Of a DNA stretch of 31,930 nt, positions 26,116-31,930 are shown in pieces. Positions within the stretch are counted from its first letter, which is position 1. Each line of letters opens with the position of its first letter. Location of the stretch: contig JAAENB010001021.1 of the NCBI GenBank assembly GCA_024224995.1, positions 1 through 31,930 of the forward strand. Direction: 5' to 3'. Position numbers and translations under genes: made by a program. This stretch comes from a bacterium. GTDB taxonomy: Bacteria > Spirochaetota > UBA4802 > UBA5550. The notes beneath the pieces were generated by a model that had not been told where the DNA came from, ran no database searches, and saw only the letters and a program-made list of their open reading frames with translations.

Positions 26116-27714
26116 TTAGTCCTTGGGTATGTATTTATCAACATCAATTTTGTAATATTCAAACAGTTCATTTTTGGATACCTGGAACATTAGCAGTTTT
26201 ACGTTATACTGTACCAGGGATCCTAATTCCTGCTGCCGGGTCTCTACCAGGCCGTCCAGCGCGTTCTTCACAAAGGTTACGGATGAGCGCCCTCTCCTTA
26301 AACTGGTGAGCATCCTTCTGTAGGAAAGCTCCGCCTGTATCCTGGCTCTCCGGATATCGTTATAGAGTCCGTAATACGTTTCAATGTGTTCTATTGACTG
26401 TATTACATCATCACGGGTTAGCCGCTTGTATTTTTCCAGTTCTATCTTTGCCTGCTTTAGCTTATACCTGGCATTTCGTTCATTGATCTTTTGCTCATGG
26501 TCATTGAGCGGATAGGTCACCTTCATCCGGACTTCTATTGATGGACTGGTCATAGTCCCCATATCGCCATAGGCATCTCCTACGCCGTCACGCTGTGCCA
26601 TGCTAGAGGCATTCAGTTCCGCTTTAAGCGATGGCAGCGCTCCATTTTCAGATATCTCCAGCCCCAGCCGGGAATTCTCAAGATTCAAAATCGCGTTTTG
26701 ATAATCTGCCCGCTTGGTATATGCCGCTTTTATCGCGGCATTCCGGTCTATCTTCGGGAGCTTGTTGGAAAGCACGGTAATTCCCGACACCGTGACCTTT
26801 TCATCCATGTTGGTTGTTCGCAAAAAAATTCTAAGCGAATCTTTATAATTCTGCCGCGCGATCTTCTTTGAAGCCTCTGCCGCCGCTACCATGGAATTGT
26901 AAGAATTAAGCATATACCGTTCTGCCAGGCCAAGCCGCACATTCTGCGCGATAATATTCCGTACTATTCTGGTCTCCTTCAACTGGAGCGTCGCGTTCTC
27001 CAATGCCGATTTCTGCACGACCAATGTCCAGTAATCAACAATAACATTTACAACCACTCCCGAGAGCATAAACAGGATATAATCCCGCTGCATGGTTGCG
27101 GCGTTTTTCAGTATCTGCTCCTGGCGCCGTTCCGAATATCCAAACATGTTTTTTAATAACTCCTGCTGTATACTGACAAAAAGTACCGGGCGATGATAAT
27201 TGGGATCCCCAAACACAATTGGTTCGGGTATTCCTATGGCCGACAGGTCTATTGGCACATATGACGTTTTCGCATATTCATGTTTGATACCGGCTGCCAC
27301 CGTTGTTCCCGTTGAGAACATTTTAGCAATCGACGCTGACGCATCCACTCCCCGCGTGTCAGTGCCGCTTACGGAACTCATGTCACCGGGGAACTCCTGG
27401 TATTTCGCTCCCACATCTCCCTGCAAAAAAATAGAATACTTCTTTTGAAATTTCCGGTACAGGGAATCGGCCATGGCAACATCATACTTCCCTGCCAGGA
27501 TCTCATGGTTCCGGTCCAGCGCGAATTTAATCGCCTCTCCCAGGGTAAACTCCTGTCCCGCCAGCACAACTGCCGCGTCCTCTGAAAGCTCCACTGATAC
27601 TGCTGAGCCTCTGGCAGGTTTTTTATCGGCCTTTGCTTTCTTTTGAGCTCCCGCGGGAAGTACGCTCAAAAAAATTATTATCAACCATACTACAACTGTT
27701 TTATATCGGTCCAT
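26116..27714 (-). CDS. TolC-like outer membrane efflux protein
   Basis: The start is the ATG at 27714, whose A is the last base of the tetR stop codon (TAATG overlap), with GGAG six bases upstream; a TTG start at 27726 is possible. The 532-residue product has a signal peptide ending near AGAQ. It then has two repeats of long amphipathic helices, for example FTLGEAIKFALDRNHEIL at the first repeat and a second set near 330-480, as in outer membrane efflux factors. It would form the outer-membrane channel for the RND pump encoded 3 bp downstream. Confidence 0.88.
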   Translation of the reverse strand: MDRYKTVVVWLIIIFLSVLPAGAQKKAKADKKPARGSAVSVELSEDAAVVLAGQEFTLGEAIKFALDRNHEILAGKYDVAMADSLYRKFQKKYSIFLQGDVGAKYQEFPGDMSSVSGTDTRGVDASASIAKMFSTGTTVAAGIKHEYAKTSYVPIDLSAIGIPEPIVFGDPNYHRPVLFVSIQQELLKNMFGYSERRQEQILKNAATMQRDYILFMLSGVVVNVIVDYWTLVVQKSALENATLQLKETRIVRNIIAQNVRLGLAERYMLNSYNSMVAAAEASKKIARQNYKDSLRIFLRTTNMDEKVTVSGITVLSNKLPKIDRNAAIKAAYTKRADYQNAILNLENSRLGLEISENGALPSLKAELNASSMAQRDGVGDAYGDMGTMTSPSIEVRMKVTYPLNDHEQKINERNARYKLKQAKIELEKYKRLTRDDVIQSIEHIETYYGLYNDIRRARIQAELSYRRMLTSLRRGRSSVTFVKNALDGLVETRQQELGSLVQYNVKLLMFQVSKNELFEYYKIDVDKYIPKD

Positions 27715-28442
27715 TATACGCTCCAATCTCTTGCTTTTTTCATTTCCAATACCAGGTCATCAAGTGACCGGATTAACTCTTCGGGCATTTTTTCAACAAC
27801 AACGGGACTCTTTTCCGGTTTGAGCGCCTTAAAGGCGTGTTCCAGGGCAAAATCCATTAGCTTTTCTTTCATATTCTCTCCAAAAAATTTATCGTGCCAT
27901 TTGGTTCCTTCAAAAAGCCGGATATCGGAATTATACCTGCTAAAGAAAAAAATCAGGTTAAAAACTTCAAGCAAAGGATTCTTTGTGGCAAACTCGCCCT
28001 GGCGTACTCCCTCTTCTATTATTTCTTCCAGGATTTCCAGCTGAGGAATATAATACTCCTGCACCAAAGACTTTAAAAACCGGTGCTCTTCCGCCATCTC
28101 CCTGGCTATAATCTTATGAGTATCCTGATCATCAGCTTCCAGGTTCATGGTTACCATCACATAGATTGCCATTTGCAGATTTTCCGATGGTGTCATGTTC
28201 CACTTTTTTTTTAGCGCGAGAAAATCCTCAACATTTGAGGGAGCAAGCAATCGTATTAAAACCTCTTTATAAAGATTATCCTTATTTTCAAAATAATAAT
28301 GGATAAGCGCCTGGTTTGCCTCTGCCATCTTAGCAATGGACCCCATTCGAGCGCCTGAAAACCCTTTGGCGGCAAATTCTTTTTTTGCTGCCAGTAGAAT
28401 TCGATCTTTTGTCTCCTGCTGTTCCTTTTCTGTTTTTTTCAT
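27714..28442 (-). CDS. TetR-family repressor of the efflux operon
   Basis: The 242-residue product has an N-terminal TetR helix-turn-helix (about 12-58: RILLAAKKEFAAKGFSGARM, then GSIAKMAEANQALIHYYFENKDNLY). A C-terminal ligand and dimerisation region follows, somewhat longer than the usual 190-210 residues. It is first in the operon, with a 1-base overlap to the TolC-like gene. A strong promoter and a palindrome overlapping the transcription start lie upstream, so autoregulation of the whole operon is likely. Confidence 0.92.
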   Translation of the reverse strand: MKKTEKEQQETKDRILLAAKKEFAAKGFSGARMGSIAKMAEANQALIHYYFENKDNLYKEVLIRLLAPSNVEDFLALKKKWNMTPSENLQMAIYVMVTMNLEADDQDTHKIIAREMAEEHRFLKSLVQEYYIPQLEILEEIIEEGVRQGEFATKNPLLEVFNLIFFFSRYNSDIRLFEGTKWHDKFFGENMKEKLMDFALEHAFKALKPEKSPVVVEKMPEELIRSLDDLVLEMKKARDWSV

Positions 28443-28477
28443 GACTCCCTGCCGTTTTTATAAATTAATCAATCAAT

Positions 28478-28497
28478 TTAATTAACCAGTTAGTTAA
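28478..28497. promoter_or_regulatory. Probable TetR operator
   Basis: TTAATTAACCAGTTAGTTAA is a 20-bp imperfect palindrome with 8 of 10 half-site positions symmetric. It lies immediately downstream of the -10 box and covers the expected transcription start of the tetR-tolC-RND operon. Confidence 0.6.
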
Positions 28498-28526
28498 AAT
28501 ATATACAATTAATGCCTTTTCGTCAA
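28498..28526 (-). promoter_or_regulatory. Sigma-70 promoter of the tetR-tolC-RND operon
   Basis: On the minus strand, TTGACG, a 17-bp spacer and TATATT: 5 of 6 matches in both boxes. Transcription would start near 28491, inside the palindromic operator. Confidence 0.65.
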
Positions 28527-28615
28527 GTATATGCGGTCTTTTTTTGTCAAAAAGTGCCCTTTTTTAGTATATTATTTGAAGACGACTCATTCTTTGGGGA
28601 GTTGATCGCACGTAT

Positions 28616-28843
28616 TTATTCTGAATTTAATTTTACTTTTATCAATACATTTTTAAAGTCATCGTTGCTGCGAATTGGATCAAAGTCTCTGTCATGTTCG
28701 ATCTCACGAAGACACTTGAACGCACTACGATTATTTTCTTTTTTCCAGAGACTCCGGAGTTTTCTTAAATATTTAACAGCATTTGAGCTATCCCCTACCT
28801 TTGAATAGACACAGGCAAGGCCGTAAAATTTTCTAATAATCAA
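28616..28843 (-). CDS. Short TPR-like protein
   Basis: The 75-residue frame overlaps the end of the upstream membrane protein gene by 11 bp and appears to start at TTG, so it is probably translated by coupling. The sequence YGLACVYSKVGDSSNAVKYL is a single TPR hairpin, and DPIRSNDDFKNVL is the ending commonly seen after the last TPR of longer proteins. It may be a genuine small protein or the surviving 3' end of a larger TPR gene. Confidence 0.55.
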   Translation of the reverse strand: MIIRKFYGLACVYSKVGDSSNAVKYLRKLRSLWKKENNRSAFKCLREIEHDRDFDPIRSNDDFKNVLIKVKLNSE

Positions 28844-29393
28844 ATTTGTTCCGGATTACAGTATAGATATATCCTACAAAGAAAAGAAGGAAAAAAGCAC
28901 TGACGACTAAAAATATAAAAAATAACAATCTCCATAATTTTTCGTATGGATCATAGTCAAATGAAATAATTGAACTCCCGATATGTTCAGGATTATATTC
29001 AATTAAGATATCACCGCCTATTGGATACTTTTTTTTAAAATTTTCAATACGATCCTTATCCGTACCATTTCTGAACTCACTTTCATAAATAAAAGGACCG
29101 TCTATTTCGCAGCTACCATAATATACGTTAGAGTGTATACTATATGAATATTTAATATCCGCAGAATAGGACAAATGATCATTGTGATGGTTAAGATTCG
29201 ACAGCAAAGGAGCTTCCAATTCTACAGAATCAATTTGACCGGTTACCGGTATCCATGTTTCTGTCATTTCAAAAATGATAATATCTTTAATTGGGCTATA
29301 AAAAAATAGTGAAAAAATACCAATAAAAAAAACTACAGCCCCAAAGTAACTTATAGATTTTTTTATACATTTTTTGATTTTTATAAATTTCAT
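28833..29393 (-). CDS. DUF3592-like membrane protein
   Basis: I place the start at the ATG at 29393, which has GAGGAGG eight bases upstream; an upstream in-frame start at 29453 has none. The 186-residue product has a transmembrane helix near 15-38 and another near 150-175, with a beta-rich loop of about 110 residues between. The loop pattern (W.PVTGQIDSVE, then YSADIKYSYSI, YPIGGDILIEYNPE) matches the DUF3592 family of unknown function. The surrounding DNA is clearly more AT-rich than the rest of the window. Confidence 0.7.
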   Translation of the reverse strand: MKFIKIKKCIKKSISYFGAVVFFIGIFSLFFYSPIKDIIIFEMTETWIPVTGQIDSVELEAPLLSNLNHHNDHLSYSADIKYSYSIHSNVYYGSCEIDGPFIYESEFRNGTDKDRIENFKKKYPIGGDILIEYNPEHIGSSIISFDYDPYEKLWRLLFFIFLVVSAFFLLFFVGYIYTVIRNKFDY

Positions 29394-29453
29394 GTAAAGA
29401 TCCTCCTCGTTTATTATAATTGATAACAAAGGCCTGGATTTTCCTACAATCAA

Positions 29454-29582
29454 AGATACTGTAATGCCGTATTGAGCTTATTTATATGTATATTGTATAT
29501 TGTATATGAACAAATATAATATTTAGATTTAAAAAACAAGTTTATTTTGTATTCGGGGAGAAAATATGCGAATATTAAACCT
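29454..29582. other. AT-rich gene-free stretch
   Basis: Contains GTATATT-type microrepeats near 29487-29508 and no supported gene. The compositional change marks a boundary between the small-gene cluster and the next genes. Confidence 0.5.
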
Positions 29583-29693
29583 ATGAAGAAATGGTCGAAT
29601 AACAGGGATGATTTTCCGGACCTGGCCCGGGAACTCTTTCCTAAAGCAGAACTCCCGGATCAGGCCGGATTAATATCGCCCCATTGCCGTTGA
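29583..29693 (+). pseudogene. Short frame, possible gene remnant
   Basis: A 36-residue frame (MKKWSNNRDDFPDLARELFP...) ends at a TGA at 29691. Its codon use resembles the GC-richer coding DNA of the window rather than the flanking AT-rich spacer. It has no clear ribosome binding site, and I recognise no family. It could be a remnant of a deleted gene or a tiny protein. Confidence 0.25.
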
Positions 29694-29707
29694 CAATGAT
29701 TAAAAAA

Positions 29708-30262
29708 CTATTTTGATCCAAAGGATCGATCAAACAGATCTCCAATTGCGCTTTTGGCATCATCTGAAAGATTTCTTGTTCCGGAGCCGCAAAAAGTTTT
29801 ATGTTCAATTACCGGAGTATCTTCTCCCCATGCGTTATCGGCCCAGGTAAACCATGCTTTCCGGTCCTGATCATAAACACTCACGGGTCGATTAAAAAGC
29901 TTTGCAAGTTCTACGCCCCAACCGGTTCCGCCTTTTACTGTATTGTCTTCCTGTATCCAGCCGATAGCAAAAACCTGGAAGCCTTTATTTACCATATGAA
30001 AAATCGACTGTATTACCTTCCGGATTTGATCTACCTGGGAAAAATTTCTTTTCATTTTCATAGAGACTATCTCCATGCTTACATCACCTTCTGCCAGCTG
30101 CTCAGGACTCAACATACACATTCCATTAGCGCGTTCCATTTTATGGCCCTCAAAAGAAAAATTAACTTCGTTAACTCCATATTTTTCTGCCTGTATTCCG
30201 AATTCGGCTTCCGCGCCTTTGTGCCCGCCGCTGTACATTGTAAAATCTGATACGTTTTCCAT
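29708..30262 (-). CDS. SLOG-like Rossmann-fold protein
   Basis: The 184-residue product starts at an ATG eight bases after AGGAG. YSGGHKGAEAEFGIQAEKYG at about 10-29 has the SGG.KGAD-like loop seen in SLOG/DprA-related nucleotide-binding proteins. Later, VKGGTGWGVELAKLFNRPVS and VYDQDRKAWFTW give a second glycine motif and a strand-helix ending typical of this group. No catalytic role is clear. Family members are often annotated as hypothetical, and the fold binds nucleotides or their derivatives. It has its own promoter at 30303-30331. It is the second LOG/SLOG superfamily member in the window, unlike the exported one at 14311. Confidence 0.6.
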   Translation of the reverse strand: MENVSDFTMYSGGHKGAEAEFGIQAEKYGVNEVNFSFEGHKMERANGMCMLSPEQLAEGDVSMEIVSMKMKRNFSQVDQIRKVIQSIFHMVNKGFQVFAIGWIQEDNTVKGGTGWGVELAKLFNRPVSVYDQDRKAWFTWADNAWGEDTPVIEHKTFCGSGTRNLSDDAKSAIGDLFDRSFGSK

Positions 30263-30302
30263 TATTTGCTCCTATTATTTTTTATGATTTCATTTTCATT
30301 AT

Positions 30303-30331
30303 TTTATAGTTAATTTAACGCTAGCGGTCAA
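30303..30331 (-). promoter_or_regulatory. Sigma-70 promoter of the SLOG-like gene
   Basis: On the minus strand, TTGACC, a 17-bp spacer and TATAAA: 5 of 6 matches in both boxes, with the expected start about 35 bp upstream of the ATG at 30262. Confidence 0.6.
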
Positions 30332-30390
30332 AAAATACACACCCCCACTATTTGTCAATAAATTTACTGCATCCAGTATAAAATTATCGG

Positions 30391-30464
30391 CTTCCGGGCG
30401 CGCCCTGCGGGCCGGGCTTTCCAGGGCTCCGCTTCGCTCCGGTCCCGATGAAATGAATCGGGAC
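30391..30464. repeat. GC-rich REP-like block at the 3' end of the RAYT-like gene
   Basis: GTCCCGAT (30442-30449) and ATCGGGAC (30457-30464) form an 8-bp stem with a GAAATGA loop, and the last base overlaps the stop codon of the RAYT-like gene. The preceding 50 bp contain GGGCGCGCCC and GCCC-TGC-GGGC palindromes and a CTCCGCTTCGCTCC motif. The palindrome recurs in both arms of the 4985-5094 inverted repeat. Confidence 0.7.
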
Positions 30465-31207
30465 TAAACCCCTCCAATCCCTCGCGCTCTTCCGTTAACG
30501 GTTCCATTCCGGATCGGATAAAAAGCAAAATAAGCCGGAGTCTTCTCCCTATACTCCGCTTCATACTCCCAAAACTTCCTCACCCTCTCCGCAAATGTCG
30601 CTCCCAACTCAATAAAATACTCATGATGCACAAGCGGCACCGGCGGGTCATAATCCGATTCCAGGTAAAACTTTATCGAACTGTATTTATAATGCCGCGG
30701 GTCTTCCACCAACCCCTCCTCTACCGGTATGTGCCCCAAATCCCAGAGCAAGGTTCGCAGATGCTCTTTTGGCTCCTCGTAAAATTCTACTATTTTGTCG
30801 CAAAATCGCTCGTTCCAGAATACCCCCGTCTCCCCTTTCTCCCGGTTAAACCGCTGCGCATATACCGATTTTATATACTGTACGATCTGCGATGAATTCG
30901 CGCATATCTTCTCATCTTTCACATCCCTGGCCTTCTTAATTTCTTCGTACTGCTCCTCCGTATACGTCCTTATTACAAACTCAAACTCATTATTCATTAT
31001 CGTAAACGCTACCAACTCAAACGCGAACCGGTTCGTTGCCATCTCTATTACCTCATACATCATTGTCATCAATTCATCCGTCTTTATCAACGGAGATAAC
31101 TGCCGACAGCGTGATATTATATGATGCATGTATCCCAGATCCATAAACCGCGGCTTCTTCCGCTTTAGCCTGTTATACCTGTCTTTTTCTTCCTGTGTAT
31201 AACACAT
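30464..31207 (-). CDS. RAYT-like (Y1 transposase fold) protein lacking catalytic residues
   Basis: The 247-residue frame starts at an ATG after GGGAGGA. The family framework is visible: HHIISRC near residue 28, then QYIKSVYAQRFNREKGETGV, FWNERF and GLVEDPRHYKYSS, as in IS200-like and REP-associated transposases. The HUH position, normally MPNHxH, reads MNNEFEF, so both metal-binding His are Glu. The helix normally reading YIxLNPVRAGLV reads DLGHIPVEEGLV, so the nucleophile Tyr is Asp. The frame is otherwise intact, so it looks like a domesticated DNA- or RNA-binding protein rather than decay. A REP-like palindrome touches its stop codon, and a tandem repeat array lies 200 bp upstream. Confidence 0.82.
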   Translation of the reverse strand: MCYTQEEKDRYNRLKRKKPRFMDLGYMHHIISRCRQLSPLIKTDELMTMMYEVIEMATNRFAFELVAFTIMNNEFEFVIRTYTEEQYEEIKKARDVKDEKICANSSQIVQYIKSVYAQRFNREKGETGVFWNERFCDKIVEFYEEPKEHLRTLLWDLGHIPVEEGLVEDPRHYKYSSIKFYLESDYDPPVPLVHHEYFIELGATFAERVRKFWEYEAEYREKTPAYFAFYPIRNGTVNGRARGIGGV

Positions 31208-31404
31208 ATGTTCCTCCCGTTAAGGCTGTTGAGTTTTTTTTGATTTATTAAATAGCCCCTACTATTAATACGATTGGGGAGGTCAAACCAGTAAATTTTT
31301 TTTGCTTTTTTTTCAAAAATTCGAAAAAAAGTTCAAATTACCGGCTTTTTTGTTGTTTTGTGCATAAATTTTGTGTTGATGCTGATCCCGGTGGCGTCTG
31401 AAAA
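31208..31404. other. AT-rich leader between the RAYT-like gene and the repeat array
   Basis: No gene is seen. It contains long T and A tracts, including a fold-back CTTTTTTTTC/CGAAAAAAAG at about 31300-31330, and a GCATAAATTTT segment near 31362. A similar T-tract plus GCATAAAATT arrangement occurs at 75-100 at the left end. It probably holds the promoter of the minus-strand gene and possibly one for the array. Confidence 0.45.
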
Positions 31405-31930
31405 GTGTCAGAGCATCTGCGGCTTTTTAGGGCGGGAAGCCCGTTCCCGGGTGCAAAAAGTGTCAGAGCACTGATGTCTTTTCCGGGTGGGGGCTCGTTT
31501 CCGGGTGCAAAAAGTGTCAGAGCACTGACGTCTTTTCCGGGCAGGAGCCCGTTTCCGGGCGCAAGAAGTGTCAGAGCACTAACATCTTTCCCGGGCAGGA
31601 GCCCGTTCCGGGTACAAGAAGTGTCAGAGCACCAACATCTTTCCAGAGCAACAGCCCATTCCCGGGTACAAAAAAAGTGTCAGAGCACCAACGTCTTTCC
31701 CGGGCAGGAGCCCGTTCCGGAACAAGAAGTGTCAGAGCACCAACATCTTCCCAGAGCAACAGCCCATTCCCGGGTACAAAAAAAGTGTCAGAGCACCAAC
31801 GTCTTTCCCGGGCAGGAGCCCATTCCCGGGTACAAGAAGTGTCAGAGCACCAACATCTTCCCAGAGCAACAGCCCATTCCCGGGTACAAAAAAAGTGTCA
31901 GAGCACCAACGTCTTTCCCGGGCAGGAGCC
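31405..31930. repeat. Tandem array of a 12-bp repeat (GTGTCAGAGCAC) every 52-56 bp
   Basis: Ten copies begin at 31405, 31460, 31514, 31568, 31621, 31677, 31729, 31785, 31839 and 31895; the array continues past the window end. The first copy ends CAT instead of CAC. The 40-44 bp between copies is also conserved, with a GGGC-AGGA-GCCC hairpin in one type. From 31621 on, two spacer types alternate, giving a 108-110 bp higher-order unit. The 12-mer is a weak palindrome (GTGT/GCAC with one G-T pair). It is not a CRISPR array, because the spacers are near-identical. Confidence 0.9.

Noticed and set aside
28520..28560. Second TTGACA-type promoter farther upstream of tetR
   Set aside because: The spacing to TATACT is only 13 bp, and the promoter at 28498-28526 is much better.
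29401..29418. TATAAT box just upstream of the DUF3592-like gene as its promoter
   Set aside because: No matching -35 is seen, and transcription would begin inside the ribosome binding site.
30364..30564. Alternative frame extending past the RAYT-like stop
   Set aside because: It reads through the GC-rich REP block and starts inside the RAYT-like gene without a ribosome binding site. A frameshifted extension is possible but unsupported.
31571..31759. Minus-strand open frame inside the array encoding repeated VGALTLLVP-like peptides
   Set aside because: It simply translates the repeat units. Unit lengths of 52, 53, 55, 56 and 110 bp are not multiples of three, so the frame is not maintained, and no ribosome binding site is seen.
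31405..31930. CRISPR array
   Set aside because: The repeat is only 12 bp, the intervening 40-44 bp are near-identical between units, and no cas-like gene is present.

Overview
The window (about 32 kb, moderate-to-low GC, dense genes on both strands) reads as a chromosomal segment of a Gram-negative bacterium. It has lipoprotein signal peptides, outer-membrane beta-barrels and an RND/TolC efflux pair. The many SpoIIE-type phosphatases, a giant kinase/ATPase/TPR/GAF/AraC regulator and secreted lipoproteins suggest a spirochaete-like lineage (Spirochaetota). That is an inference from gene style only; no rRNA or other phylogenetic marker is present.

Layout. 1-430: gene-free AT-rich DNA with direct repeats and an intrinsic terminator. 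473-4758: a beta-barrel protein behind a sigma-54-type promoter, meeting tail to tail an operon of a HAMP/SpoIIE phosphatase and a membrane-anchored TPR protein, then a YqeY-like gene. Both tail-to-tail genes carry the same small beta-rich domain. 4864-5119: a highly structured palindromic element. 5231-12513: a secreted nuclease locus, with an endonuclease I lipoprotein divergent from a phospholipase D-fold lipoprotein, a lamin-tail-domain lipoprotein and an outer-membrane barrel. 12611-21395: a signalling operon of two paralogous 7TM/SpoIIE phosphatases flanking a LOG-family lipoprotein, followed by a 1544-residue Ser/Thr kinase fused to an ATPase, TPRs, GAF and an AraC DNA-binding domain. 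21611-22720: a D-serine dehydratase-like PLP enzyme. 22762-28442: tetR-tolC-RND efflux operon with no adaptor gene. 28616-30262: small membrane, TPR and SLOG-like genes. 30391-31930: a Y1-transposase-fold (RAYT-like) gene, a REP-like palindrome at its 3' end, and upstream of it a tandem array of a 12-bp repeat every 52-56 bp that runs off the window.

The most unusual part is the right end. The RAYT-like protein keeps the family framework but has Glu in place of both HUH histidines and Asp in place of the catalytic Tyr. It sits beside a regular repeat array whose repeats grow more uniform away from the gene. A catalytically dead, domesticated Y1 protein paired with an array of presumed binding or transcribed repeats is the best candidate here for an undescribed system. 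The kinase/phosphatase operon and the lipoprotein nuclease cluster are the next most interesting loci.
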